Assembly: GCA_023242925.1 (NCBI GenBank)
Contig: CP096134.1
Span: 496,001-560,000, forward strand
Origin: Hyphomonadaceae bacterium JAD_PAG50586_4
GTDB lineage: Bacteria; Pseudomonadota; Alphaproteobacteria; Caulobacterales; Aquidulcibacteraceae
Direction: 5' to 3'
Length of the DNA stretch: 64,000 bases
The translations under genes were made by a program, and so were the position numbers. The notes below the pieces were generated by a model. It was not told the origin of the DNA and did no database searches. It saw only the letters and a program-made list of their open reading frames with translations. Within the stretch, counting starts at the first letter, position 1. Each line of letters begins with the position of its first letter. Positions 47,272-57,461 of this stretch are shown here, in pieces.

Positions 47272-50200
47272 ATGAGCGGTTGGCAATTCTGGATCGATCG
47301 GGGCGGCACGTTTACCGACGTGGTCGCGCGCGCGCCAGACGGCGGCGAGCACATTCGCAAGCTGCTCTCCGTGAACCCCGAGCGCTATCAGGATGCAGCA
47401 CTCGAAGCCATCCGCTTGATCCTCGCCGAACAAGGCGCCGATTGGAGCGAGATCGAGGCGGTGAAGCTCGGCACCACGGTTGCGACCAATGCGCTGCTGG
47501 AACGCAAAGGCGCGGACGTGGCGCTGGTCGTCACCGAAGGCTTCGCCGATCTCCTTGAAATAGGCGTGCAGGCGCGGCCCGACATTTTCGCGCGCCACAT
47601 CGTCAAGCCCGACCAATTGCAGAAGCGCGTGATCGAAGCGCGTGAGCGCATCACCGCCGAAGGCGAGGTGCTCACGCCGCTTGAGGAAGATCACGTCCGC
47701 GCCGAATTGCTCGCCGCCTACAATGATGGCATTCGCGCCACGGCGATCGCTTGCTTGCACGGCTGGGCATACCCCGTGCACGAACAACGCATCGCCGCCA
47801 TCGCGCGCGACATCGGCTTCAGGCAAATTTCCGTCAGCTCCGAAGTCAGCGGCTTGATCAAATACGTGCCGCGCACGAACACCAGCGTCGCTGACGCTTA
47901 TCTCTCGCCCGTGCTGCGCGCCTATATCGACCAATTCGTTGGCGCGTTCCCGAAGGGCGTCACTGCGGCGTTGCACTTCATGCAATCCAATGGCGGCCTC
48001 GCACACGCCAATGCGTTCCGTGGTCGCGACGCGGTGCTCTCCGGACCCGCCGGCGGCGTTGTCGGCATGGCCGCCGCCGCGCGCCGCGCCGGTTTTGAAC
48101 GCGCACTCGGTTTCGACATGGGCGGCACCTCCACCGACGTCTCGCATTACGCTGGCGACTTTGAGCGCACGCACGAAAGCGTCGTCGCCGGCGTGCGCCT
48201 CGCCGCGCCTATGTTGCAGATTCACACCGTCGCCGCTGGCGGCGGCTCGATCTGCTTCTTTGACGGCGCGCGTCTGCGCGTCGGCCCACATTCCGCCGGC
48301 GCCAATCCTGGGCCCGCATGCTATCGACGCGGCGGCCCGCTCACAATCACCGATTGCAACGTCTTGCTCGGTCGCGTGCGCCCAGAATTTTTCCCGCCAT
48401 TTTCGGCCCCAACGCCGATCTTCCGCTCGATGCGAGCATCGTCGCGCAACGCTTCGAGGCCTTGCGCGCTGAAATTCGCGAAGCGACGCACGCCGACATC
48501 AGCGCTGAAGAACTCGCCGAAGGCTTCCTCACCATCGCCAACGCCAACATGGCCGAAGCGATCAAGAAGATTTCGATCCAGCGTGGCTACGATCCGGCCG
48601 AATACGCGCTCGTCGCGTTCGGCGGCGCTGGTGGTCAACATGCGTGCGCCGTAGCCGATGCCGTGGGCGCCAATGCGGTTCTGTTGCATCCGCTGGCCGG
48701 CTTACTCTCCGCGTGGGGCATGGGACTCGCCGACGTGCGCGCCATGACGGAAGCGACGATCGAGCAATCGCTTGCCGATGCACACGATCTCAAAGTACGC
48801 GCTGAAGGCTTGGGGCAACGCGCGCGAGAGGCGCTACTCGCGCAGGGCGTGGCAGCGCCGCAGGTCAATCTCATCGCGCACCTCAAATATGAGGGCGCCG
48901 ATTCCGCGCTGCCGATCGCGTACGCCGACCACGACACGCTCACAGTCGCCTTCACCGAAGCGCACCTCCGCCGTTTCGGCTTCGCGGACCCTGCGCGCGC
49001 CATCATCGTCGCGACGCTTACCGCCGAAGCCATCGCGCCCGCAGTGCAGCAAACCCAAACTCAAACCACCCAGGCCGCTAAGCAAAGCGCCCCACGCGCG
49101 CATGCGCCGCTCCGCGCCAATGGCGCCACGCAGAACGCGCCCGTCTATGAGCGCACAGCACTCGCCGCCGGCGCCGAGATCGACGGCCCGGCGCTCATCT
49201 TAGAACGTGGCGCCACCACCTTCGTCGATGCCGAATGGCGCGCGCGCATGAGTGCGGACGGTGATCTCATCCTTACGCGCGCCCAACCACGCAGCGAACG
49301 CCGCGCCATCGGCACCGACGTTGATCCGATCCTGCTCGAAGTGTTCAATAACCGCTTCATGGCCGTCGCCGAAGAGATGGGCCTCGCACTGCAGACCACG
49401 GCCTCGTCGGTGAATATCAAAGAGCGGCTCGACTTTTCCTGCGCCGTGTTCGACTCGAGCGGCGGCCTTGTCGCCAACGCGCCACACATCCCGGTGCACC
49501 TGGGCTCCATGAGCGATAGCGTGCGCGAGATAATCCGCCAGCGCGGCGAGGCGATCAAAGCCGGCGACATCTTCATGCTCAACGCCCCGCACGCCGGTGG
49601 CACGCATTTGCCCGACATCACGCTCATCGCGCCCGTCTTCCTCCCGGGCGCCACGACGCCTGCTTTCTTCACCGCCGCACGCGGCCACCACGCCGACATC
49701 GGCGGCGCCACGCCGGGCTCGATGCCGCCGAACAGCACGCGCATCGAAGACGAGGGCGTGCTGATCGAGAATTTTCTCTTGGTCGAGCAGGGCACGCTGC
49801 GAGAGAACGCGGTACGCGCGGTGTTCAGTGCAGGCCCGCATCCGGCGCGCAACATCGATCGCAACATCGCCGATCTCAAAGCCCAGATCGCGGCCTGTGC
49901 GCGCGGCGGCGAAGAATTGCGCCGCATGGTCAACCATTATGGCGCAGAGGGCGTGGCCGCTTATATGCGCCACGTGCAGGATAACGCCGAAGAGCAGATC
50001 AGGCGCGTCATCGATACGATCGAGGCAGGTAAGTTCGAAGTGACGATGGACAATGGCGCAATCGTCCGCGTCGCCATCACGCCCGATTACATCACGCGTC
50101 GCGTGCGCGTGGATTTCACCGGCACGAGCGCCCAGCACAAGAGCAATTTCAACGCGCCCATCGCCATCACCCGCGCCGCCACGCTTTACGTCTTTCGCAC

Positions 50201-50849
50201 CTTGGTCGAGGACAACATCCCGCTCAACGAGGGCTGCCTAAAGCCCATCGACATCATCGTGCCCGAAGGTTCGCTGCTCAATCCCAAACGCGGCGCCGCT
50301 GTCGTCGCCGGCAACGTGGAAACCAGTCAGATCGTGGTCGATGCGCTCTATGGCGCGCTCGGCGTACTCGCGGCCTCGCAAGGCACGATGAACAATTTCA
50401 CCTTCGGCGACGATAAGCGCCAATATTACGAAACCATTTGCGGCGGCTCAGGCGCTGGGCCCGATTTCGACGGCGCCGCAGTCGTGCAAACACACATGAC
50501 CAATTCGCGCCTCACCGATCCGGAAGTGCTGGAATCGCGTTTCCCCATCCTGATCGAGCAATTCGCTGTGCGGCGCGGCTCCGGCGGCGCCGGCGCACAC
50601 AAGGGCGGTGACGGGGCGATACGCCGCTTGCGCTTCCGCGAACCGATGATGGCGGCCATGCTCGCCAATAGGCGCAGCACCAAACCGTTCGGCCTCAACG
50701 GCGGCGACGAAGGCGCGCCAGGGATCAATCGCGTCGAGCGCGCGGACGGCAGCGTCGTCGAACTCGCCGCAACCGGCCAAGCGCAAATGCTGCCCGGCGA
50801 CGTTTTCCATATCGAAACGCCCGGCGGCGGCGGCTACGGTAAAGCGTAA
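47272..50849 (+). CDS. ATP-dependent 5-oxoprolinase / hydantoinase (one frameshift near 48390)
   Basis: About 1192 residues after repair, the size of a fused HyuA-HyuB enzyme (OPLAH type). HyuA half: [33 protein letters not shown] and [16 protein letters not shown], the ATP-binding ASKHA motifs. HyuB half: [46 protein letters not shown] and [20 protein letters not shown]. It opens 5-oxo-L-proline to glutamate with ATP, or acts on related hydantoins. The T-run at 48388-48392 lacks one base: PEFF should continue as [13 protein letters not shown]. First gene of an operon with DUF969, DUF979, DUF2891 and FGE. Confidence 0.92.
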
Positions 50850-50868
50850 GAGACGGGAGCGGGGGCGC

Positions 50869-51597
50869 ATGCTGGTCTTATTGGGAATAGGCGTGGTCGT
50901 GCTCGGCTTTGCGCTGCGCGCCAATCCGCTGGTCGTCGTCATGGCGGCTGCACTCGCCACTGGGCTCGCCGCTGCTTGGACGCCGGAAGCCGATCTGCAA
51001 ATCATGTATGATGCGGCGCTCGCCACCATCGCTGCGTTCGGCAAAGCCTTCAACGATAGCCGCTATGTCAGCATAGTCTGGGTCGTGCTCGCCGCAATCG
51101 GCCTGCTTGAACGCGCTGGACTGCAAGAGCGCGCCCGCATCGCCATCGCCAAGGTGAAAGCCGCAACCACCGGCCGTCTGCTCTGGCTCTATTTCGTCAT
51201 CCGCCAAGCGGCCGCCGCACTCGGGCTCACCTCGCTCGGCGGCCACGCGCAAATGGTCCGCCCACTCGTGGCGCCCATGGCCGAGGGCGCGGCTGAATCC
51301 AAATACGGCGCGCTGCCGGATCGCGAGCGCTATCTGATCCGCGCACACGCCGCGAGCGCTGACAATATCGCGCTTTTCTTTGGCGAAGATATTTTCATAG
51401 CCATCGCCTCGATCCTGCTGATCAAAGGCTTTCTCGAACAGAACGGCATAATCGTGGAACCGCTGCAGCTCTCGATCTGGGCCATCCCCACCGCAATCGC
51501 CGCGCTGCTGATCCATAGCTTCCGTCTGTGGCTGCTCGATCGCCGGCTCAAACGCGTGCTCACCGCGAAGCCCGCGCAAAGCGAGGTCGCGTCATGA
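50869..51597 (+). CDS. DUF969 membrane protein, probable transporter subunit
   Basis: A 242-residue inner-membrane protein with about five hydrophobic segments (LVLLGIGVVVLGFALRA at 2-18, VVVMAAALATGLAAAW, YVSIVWVVLAAIGLLE, FIAIASILLIKGF, IWAIPTAIAALLIHSF). Conserved GLTSLGGHAQMVRPLVAPMAEGAA marks DUF969. DUF969 and DUF979 nearly always occur as a pair, often next to 5-oxoproline genes, and have been proposed to move 5-oxoproline; that role is inference. It overlaps DUF979 by four bases. Confidence 0.85.
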   Translation: MLVLLGIGVVVLGFALRANPLVVVMAAALATGLAAAWTPEADLQIMYDAALATIAAFGKAFNDSRYVSIVWVVLAAIGLLERAGLQERARIAIAKVKAATTGRLLWLYFVIRQAAAALGLTSLGGHAQMVRPLVAPMAEGAAESKYGALPDRERYLIRAHAASADNIALFFGEDIFIAIASILLIKGFLEQNGIIVEPLQLSIWAIPTAIAALLIHSFRLWLLDRRLKRVLTAKPAQSEVAS

Positions 51598-52559
51598 TCA
51601 CGCTGCCGCATATCTATATCGTCGGCGGGCTCTTCTTCGCCGCGCTCGCGATTCTCTCCGCGCTGGATCAAGCCAATGCGCGCCGCCTGCGCAATTCCGC
51701 GTTCTGGGGCTTGCTCGCGGCGAGCTTCTTGCTCGGCGACCGCATCGGCGATTTTGGCAATGGCCTGCTCGCGCTCGGCCTCGTCGTGCTCGCCGCTTTC
51801 GGTTTGGGCATCGGCAAACCGAAAACCACAAGTCCTGAAGAACGCCGCGTCAGCGCCGAGCGCCGCGGCAATCTGCTCTTCCTACCTGCACTCATCATTC
51901 CCGCCGTAGCACTGATCGGCACACTCGCGGCAAAAGAGACGGCATGGGGCGCAGCTTTCATTCAGCCCACGCAAGCGACGCTCATCTCACTCGTGCTCGG
52001 CGTGTTGATCGCTGTCGTCGTCGTCATGCTCTGGCTGCGCCCGCCGCTACTCGCGCCGCTGCAAGAGGGGCGGCGGCTGATGGACTCCGTCGGCTGGGCC
52101 GCGATCCTGCCGCAAATGCTGGCCTCGCTCGGCGCTGTCTTTCTCGCCGCCGGCGTCGGTGAACAAGTCGGCACGATATTCTCGCAATATGTGCCGGGCC
52201 TTGAGACCTCGCGCACCATCGCCGTGATCGCCTATTGCGTCGGCATGGCGCTCTTCACCATCATCATGGGCAATGCGTTCGCGGCGTTTCCGGTGATGAC
52301 AGCCGCCGTCGGTTTGCCGTTCGTCGTCGTGGCGCTGGGCGGCGATCCGGCGCGCGTGTGCGCCATTGGCATGCTGGCCGGCTTCTGCGGCACGCTGATG
52401 ACGCCGATGGCGGCCAACTTCAACGTCGTGCCGGCGAACCTGCTCGAGTTGCCGGACCGCAAAGCCGCGCTCAACGGAGTCATTCGCGCGCAAATCCCCA
52501 CCGCGATCCCACTTCTGATCGCCAACATCATCCTCATGCGCTTGCTGGCCTTCCCATGA
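51594..52559 (+). CDS. DUF979 membrane protein, partner of DUF969
   Basis: A 321-residue inner-membrane protein with eight or nine hydrophobic helices. Recognisable stretches: IVGGLFFAALAILSALD, FWGLLAASFLLGDRIGDF, IIMGNAFAAFPVMTAAVGLP and MLAGFCGTLMTPMAANFN, the DUF979 block. It forms a pair with DUF969, probably as one permease for the substrate of the 5-oxoprolinase upstream. ATG 51594 overlaps the DUF969 stop, and its own TGA overlaps the DUF2891 ATG. Confidence 0.85.
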   Translation: MITLPHIYIVGGLFFAALAILSALDQANARRLRNSAFWGLLAASFLLGDRIGDFGNGLLALGLVVLAAFGLGIGKPKTTSPEERRVSAERRGNLLFLPALIIPAVALIGTLAAKETAWGAAFIQPTQATLISLVLGVLIAVVVVMLWLRPPLLAPLQEGRRLMDSVGWAAILPQMLASLGAVFLAAGVGEQVGTIFSQYVPGLETSRTIAVIAYCVGMALFTIIMGNAFAAFPVMTAAVGLPFVVVALGGDPARVCAIGMLAGFCGTLMTPMAANFNVVPANLLELPDRKAALNGVIRAQIPTAIPLLIANIILMRLLAFP

Positions 52560-53560
52560 AATTCACCGCGGACATCGCCGATCGCTTCGCCCAACTCGCG
52601 CTCGCGCATGTCGGCCGCGAATATCCCAATAAGCTCGATCACGTCATGTCGGGCGAGGTGGACGTGCAGGGGCCGCGCGCGCTGCATCCGATCTTCTACG
52701 GCAGCTTCGACTGGCATTCATGCGTGCACGGCTATTGGCTGCTCGCCCGCGCGTTGCGCCGTCATTCAACGCTCGCCTCCGCAACCGCGATAACCGAATT
52801 GTTCGATGGCGTCATAACGCCCGCGAACGTCGCCGCCGAATGCGCCTACCTCGATCGCCCCAGTGCGCGTGGCTTTGAGCGCCCCTACGGCTGGGCCTGG
52901 CTGCTCGCGCTGCAAGCTGAACTCGATCAACACAAAGACGGCCCCGGCGCGCGCGCGGCACAGCACGTGCGTCCGCTCGCGGAAAAATTCGCGCAGCGCT
53001 TCGCTGACTTCCTTACAATCTCGACCTACCCGGTCCGCACCGGTGTACACAGCTCAACCGCCTTCGCCCTGCGTCTCGCCGCCGATTACGCGGAGCACAA
53101 TGATGGGGAACTCTTTGCCTTGATGCGTGACAAAGCGATTGCCTGGTATGGCGGGGATCGCGGCGCGCAAGCCTGGGAGCCAAGCCAGGACGATTTCCTC
53201 TCGCCCAGTCTGATGGAAGCCGAATGCATGCGGCGCTTCTTGGCGCCCGACGCTTTCCGCGCTTGGTTTGCCGCTTTCCTGCCGCACGCCGCCGAGGGCG
53301 CGCCAATTTCTATCTTTACGCCGGCGCACGTCAGCGATCGCAGCGATGGCAAGATCGCCCACCTCGACGGGCTCAACTTCTCCCGTGCCTGGTGCTGGCG
53401 CGCCATCGCGCAAACACTGCCCGACACGCTCCCACTCAAAGCCCGCGCCGAAGCCATAGCGCTCGCGCACCTCAACACCAGCCTCGTCCACGTCGCCGGC
53501 GATTACATGGGCGAACACTGGCTCGCCACCTTCGCCACCCTCGCGCTGGATGGGCTATAA
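52556..53560 (+). CDS. DUF2891 family protein
   Basis: A 334-residue soluble protein of unknown function. Landmarks of the family: REYPNKLDHVM, HPIFYGSFDWHSCVHGYWLL, ERPYGWAWLLALQAEL, YPVRTGVHSSTAFAL, DFLSPSLMEAECMRR and HLDGLNFSRAWCWRAIA. Aromatic and His/Asp clusters recall alpha/alpha-barrel enzymes acting on sugars, but this is only a resemblance. Four-base overlap with DUF979 and eight bases to the FGE gene, so it is in the oxoprolinase operon. Confidence 0.82.
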   Translation: MKFTADIADRFAQLALAHVGREYPNKLDHVMSGEVDVQGPRALHPIFYGSFDWHSCVHGYWLLARALRRHSTLASATAITELFDGVITPANVAAECAYLDRPSARGFERPYGWAWLLALQAELDQHKDGPGARAAQHVRPLAEKFAQRFADFLTISTYPVRTGVHSSTAFALRLAADYAEHNDGELFALMRDKAIAWYGGDRGAQAWEPSQDDFLSPSLMEAECMRRFLAPDAFRAWFAAFLPHAAEGAPISIFTPAHVSDRSDGKIAHLDGLNFSRAWCWRAIAQTLPDTLPLKARAEAIALAHLNTSLVHVAGDYMGEHWLATFATLALDGL

Positions 53561-53567
53561 GCGCACC

Positions 53568-54467
53568 ATGAGAACATTCGCGATGACACTTTTCGCGCTG
53601 ATCACACTCGGCGCATGCACGCAAGAGCGCACTTCCGTCGCGCAATGTGGCGCCGATGTGCAAATCGGTGCGCAGGTGCACATCGAAACGGGCCAAGTCG
53701 CACGTGGCGCCGCGGCCTTCGAGCCGGAGGAGCGCATTGGCGGCGCAGGCGAGGTGCGCGCGTTCTCGATCGATACGCACGAGGTCACCAACCAACAATT
53801 CGCCGCTTTCGTCGCTGCAACAAACTACATCACGGTCGCGGAACGCAACGGCCCCGACGGCCAACGCCTCGGCGCGGCGATCTTCGATCGCGGCCAAGGC
53901 GGTTGGCGCCTCGATGCAAACGCCGATTGGCGTCACCCCGAAGGCGCCGGCTCATCTATCGCAGGCCGCGAGCGTTACCCTGTGACGATGGTCGCCTATG
54001 AAGATGCACAGGCCTACGCCGCCTGGGCAGGGCGACGTTTGCCGACCGAGAATGAGTGGGAGTTCGCCATGCGTGGCGCAGCGCCCGCGTCCGAAGATGT
54101 GGGCGTAGAAGCGTTCGACGCCCAAGGCCGGCCGATCGCCAACACCTGGCAAGGTTTCTTCCCGATCAACGATAGCGGCGATGACGGCCATCAAGGCCTC
54201 GCGCCGATCGGCTGTTTTCCGCCGAACGCGCGCGGCCTCTACGACATGATCGGCAATGTCTGGGAATGGACCAGCGATCCCTACGAAGACGGTGTTACGC
54301 CCAACGACGTCGGCCGCCCGAGTGGTGAACGCCCGCGCGTCATCAAAGGCGGCTCAAATCTCTGTGCGCATAATTTCTGCGCGCGCTTCCGCAGCGGTTC
54401 GCGCCAACCCGGCGATCCCGGCCTCGGCATGTCGCACATCGGCTTGCGCACTGTCGCAGACGGTTAG
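53568..54467 (+). CDS. Formylglycine-generating enzyme (FGE/SUMF1) family lipoprotein
   Basis: A 299-residue protein. Signal with lipobox LITLGACTQ predicts a periplasmic lipoprotein. The FGE domain shows FSIDTHEVTNQQFAAFVAATN, PVTMVAYEDAQAYAAWAGRRLPTENEWEFA (split at residues about 140-170), GLYDMIGNVWEWTSDPY, VIKGGSNLCAHNFCARFR with the two copper-site cysteines, and GLRTVADG. Proteins with both cysteines convert Cys to formylglycine in sulfatases. A CSPSR-type sulfatase with the target cysteine is encoded at 60239. Its stop overlaps the convergent cyclodeaminase gene. Confidence 0.88.
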   Translation: MRTFAMTLFALITLGACTQERTSVAQCGADVQIGAQVHIETGQVARGAAAFEPEERIGGAGEVRAFSIDTHEVTNQQFAAFVAATNYITVAERNGPDGQRLGAAIFDRGQGGWRLDANADWRHPEGAGSSIAGRERYPVTMVAYEDAQAYAAWAGRRLPTENEWEFAMRGAAPASEDVGVEAFDAQGRPIANTWQGFFPINDSGDDGHQGLAPIGCFPPNARGLYDMIGNVWEWTSDPYEDGVTPNDVGRPSGERPRVIKGGSNLCAHNFCARFRSGSRQPGDPGLGMSHIGLRTVADG

Positions 54468-55438
54468 AGATCGACCTCTACGCCAAAGCCGTGTGCCTCG
54501 ACTTGTGCGACGAGAAAGCGTGCGCTCGCCAAATCCTGCACGATATGCCCGAGCGACTTGTAGAGCGTAATATCGGCATTTGAGGTCCGCCCCGTGAGCG
54601 CGCCATCGAACACCGCACCGATCTCACCGAGTACATGGTCATCGCCGACGCGTCCCGCGGCTTTAGCGATGAGAAACTCCGCGCCTTGCGCCAGCACGCC
54701 TGGACGATAGTCCGCAAAGAAGCGTGCGCGCTCCACAAGATCTGTCGCGATCTCGGAGGGGCCTGCGCGACTGGAGCCGACAGCGTTGATGTGTGCGCCA
54801 TCCGCCACGAGTGCGCTGTGCAAGATGGGCTCAATCGCCGCTGTCGTCGTGCAAATTACATCGGCGCCGTCTGTTGCCGCCGCGACGTTCGGCGCGGTCC
54901 GTACGGTGATTCCCAACTCAGCCGCGAGTTTGTCGGCGAGAGTCTTCGCCTTCGCGGCGTCACGTCCCCAGATCGTGATTTCGCTCAAGCAACGCACCCG
55001 CGCGATCGCCAGGGCGTGCGTGTGCGCTTGTTCGCCATAGCCTAAAATACAGAGCCGGTGCGCCTCGCGTCGCGCCAACGCGTCCGTCGCGGCGGCCGAC
55101 GCCGCAGCGGTACGAATAGCCGTCACTTCACCAGCATGCACCAAGGCCGAAAGCGCGCCGGACTCAGGATCGAACAGAACTACAAAGCCCTGATGGCTCT
55201 GCACGCCCTTCGAAAAATTTTCCGGAAATACGCTGATCAATTTGGCGCCGAACACATCAGCGACACCCAGGGCGCCGGGCATGACGCCAAACTTATGCCC
55301 ATCTGCGAGATCAAGGATCGAGCGTAACAATTGCAGCGTTTTGCCACGCGACAAGGCGATCATCGCCTCGCGCATCAGCGGAATGCACGCCTCATAGGTG
55401 AGATGCTGTCGCACCTCCGCTTGATTGATGACAATCAT
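54464..55438 (-). CDS. Ornithine cyclodeaminase / mu-crystallin family protein
   Basis: A 324-residue NAD(P)-dependent enzyme: SILDLADGHKFGVMPG, AKLISVFPENFSKG, dinucleotide loop LCILGYGEQAHTHALAIARV, and HINAVGSSRAGPSEIATDL. Family members include ornithine cyclodeaminase, L-alanine and N-alkyl amino acid dehydrogenases and ketimine reductases, and sequence alone does not settle which. Last gene of the leftward five-gene operon; overlaps the transporter gene by four bases. Confidence 0.85.
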   Translation of the reverse strand: MIVINQAEVRQHLTYEACIPLMREAMIALSRGKTLQLLRSILDLADGHKFGVMPGALGVADVFGAKLISVFPENFSKGVQSHQGFVVLFDPESGALSALVHAGEVTAIRTAAASAAATDALARREAHRLCILGYGEQAHTHALAIARVRCLSEITIWGRDAAKAKTLADKLAAELGITVRTAPNVAAATDGADVICTTTAAIEPILHSALVADGAHINAVGSSRAGPSEIATDLVERARFFADYRPGVLAQGAEFLIAKAAGRVGDDHVLGEIGAVFDGALTGRTSNADITLYKSLGHIVQDLASARFLVAQVEAHGFGVEVDL

Positions 55439-56313
55439 GCGGGCGCTTGCCGCCGCGCGCGAAACCAGCGCACCAATACCAGAGCATTGAGCAGCATGAT
55501 AACGCCGTAAATGGTCGGCGTGATCGCGAGCGCAATGTCACCCAAGATCGTCAACGACAGGAACGTCGCCATCGTCGCGTTCTGGATGCCGACTTCAATT
55601 GCGATAGTCAGTCGGTCGTTGCGATTGAGCCCCAGCACCGTCGCCAGCGCCAGGCCAATACCCATCGCCACGACGTTCAGTACGAAAGCCGCCGGTCCCG
55701 CGCGTAGCATATTGTCCAGCACAAGATCGATGCTCACCGCCACCGAGAAGGCGATCACCGCGATCAGAACAATCATGGAGGTTGGCCGCAACCACACCGT
55801 CGCGCGCTCCGCAAAAGCCGTATTGAGCCTGCGCAGCACCATGCCAATCGCCATCGGCAGCACCGTCATTTGCGCCAATTGCTGCATCGTCCGCAGGATC
55901 GGCAAATCCGGCGCGTCGCCGCTCAATCCGAAATGCCCCAGGCCCCAGCGCGCAAGGAAAGGGATCGTGAACACGGTGATGAGGCTTGAAAGCGCCGTTA
56001 ACACCACAGCGAGCGCAACATTGGCGCGCGCGGCGTAGGTGACGGCGTTGGACGTCGTCCCCGCAGGGCAGATCGCCAACAAGAAGAGCCCCATCGCCAT
56101 GTGTTGCGGCAAGCCGAACAGCGCAATCACTGCGAGCGCGATCAAAGGCATTAGCACCAGCTGGCCAAATAGCCCGCCGCCCACAGCAATCGGATTGCGC
56201 GCCACTTCTGCGAAATCGCGCAGCGACAGCGAAAGGCCCATGCTGAACATGATCGCGGCGAGGCCAAGCGGCACCAATCCCGTGTTCACGAACGTAATAA
56301 ATTCCGAACTCAT
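55435..56313 (-). CDS. Bile acid:sodium symporter (BASS) family transporter
   Basis: A 292-residue inner-membrane protein with nine or ten helices. Motifs: GLAAIMFSMGLSLSLRDF, AICPAGTTSNAVTYAARANVAL (the crossover helix, Na-site region) and VGIQNATMATFLSLTIL. BASS proteins import organic anions such as steroid acids, 2-oxoacids or sulfonated compounds with sodium. ATG 56313 shares a base with the dipeptidase stop. The operon suggests it imports the substrate of the neighbouring hydrolases (inference). Confidence 0.87.
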   Translation of the reverse strand: MSSEFITFVNTGLVPLGLAAIMFSMGLSLSLRDFAEVARNPIAVGGGLFGQLVLMPLIALAVIALFGLPQHMAMGLFLLAICPAGTTSNAVTYAARANVALAVVLTALSSLITVFTIPFLARWGLGHFGLSGDAPDLPILRTMQQLAQMTVLPMAIGMVLRRLNTAFAERATVWLRPTSMIVLIAVIAFSVAVSIDLVLDNMLRAGPAAFVLNVVAMGIGLALATVLGLNRNDRLTIAIEVGIQNATMATFLSLTILGDIALAITPTIYGVIMLLNALVLVRWFRARRQAPA

Positions 56314-57461
56314 CACGCGCCCCAAATGTCGCGCGCATAGCGCAGGAAGTTGAGGCCGAGGATCTTCTCGATCCGCGTCCGCGAATGCCCGCGCGCCCGC
56401 AAACGCTCCGCTAGATCAAAGAATTGCGTCGGCCCGCGCAAATCGACCACGAACGGGTAGGTCCGCGGGCTTTCGCCGGCCGCAGCGATGCCTGCCGCCA
56501 CGCGTCGCGCATTCTCCGCCGCCAAGCGTTCTGCATAGGCGTCAAGATCGTCGATCTGCGTGACGGGGCCATCGGTGCCGATGCCGACAACATCTTCGCC
56601 GCACACATTCAGCGCATGCTCGATATGCGCCACCACGTGCTCGGCGCGTGCCTGGCCACTGAGATCAAGGAATGGCATAAAATAAATGCCAACAAAGCCG
56701 CCGCGCTCCGCGACCAGCCGCAATTCTTCGTCCGTCTTGTTGCGCGGCAAATCGGTAAGCGCGCGGCAGCCGGTGTGATTGATTGAGATGGCTTGCGTCG
56801 ACGCACGCAGCGCGTCCAAGCACGTGTTCTGGCCACTGTGCGAAAGATCGACCATGACGCGGTTTTCGTTCAATCGCGCCACCACCTCGCGGCCGAACGG
56901 CGTTAACCCGCGATTTTGCAGCGCCATCGAGCCGTCGCCCAAAGTGTTCGGGATATTGTAAGTGAGCTGGACGATGCGCACGCCCAGATCGGCGAACGTA
57001 TCGACGCGCGTGGCGTCCTCACCCATCATCGTGGCGTTCTGAAAGCCATACATGATGCCGACTTTGCGTTCACGCCGCGCACGCTGAATGTCGGCCGCGC
57101 TCAGCACCTTCAACACATGCTGCGACTGGTCGCGGATCATGCGGTCATAGACCGCGATGTCCCCGACAGAGAATTCGTAGGGCTCCACCGGGCCGGCCAC
57201 ATAGCCGATCGTCCAGTTCACAGCGTCAATGCCAGAGGCGCGCATGTCGGTGATGGTGCGTTCGTCAAGCAGAAAACGGCGCTCACTATCGTTGTCGTCG
57301 CGCGTCGCGTTCGGATTGCGTAGGCCGCCCAGGGCATTGACGATCAGCGCATCGCGCCAGCGATTATTTTGCGCCGCCGCGTTGCTGCTCAACCCGAGCG
57401 TGCCGCCAAGTGCGCCGGCCGCCAGAAGGGCGCGTCGCGTCGGCTGATTGTTCTGATCCAT
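56313..57461 (-). CDS. Membrane dipeptidase (renal dipeptidase, M19), Tat-exported
   Basis: About 382 residues. The N-terminus TRRALLAAGALGGTLG is a Tat-type signal. The M19 barrel shows VNWTIGYVAGP, GFQNATMMGEDATRVDTFADL, RIVQLTYNIPN, MVDLSHSGQNTCLDAL, ISINHTGCRAL and VGIGTDGPVTQIDD; the His/Asp zinc ligands fall in these blocks. The family cuts dipeptides with broad specificity, including dehydropeptides. ATG 57461 fits the Tat signal; a GTG two codons earlier is possible. Its start lies inside the 3' end of the tetR gene, an overlap of about 73 bases. Confidence 0.87.
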   Translation of the reverse strand: MDQNNQPTRRALLAAGALGGTLGLSSNAAAQNNRWRDALIVNALGGLRNPNATRDDNDSERRFLLDERTITDMRASGIDAVNWTIGYVAGPVEPYEFSVGDIAVYDRMIRDQSQHVLKVLSAADIQRARRERKVGIMYGFQNATMMGEDATRVDTFADLGVRIVQLTYNIPNTLGDGSMALQNRGLTPFGREVVARLNENRVMVDLSHSGQNTCLDALRASTQAISINHTGCRALTDLPRNKTDEELRLVAERGGFVGIYFMPFLDLSGQARAEHVVAHIEHALNVCGEDVVGIGTDGPVTQIDDLDAYAERLAAENARRVAAGIAAAGESPRTYPFVVDLRGPTQFFDLAERLRARGHSRTRIEKILGLNFLRYARDIWGA

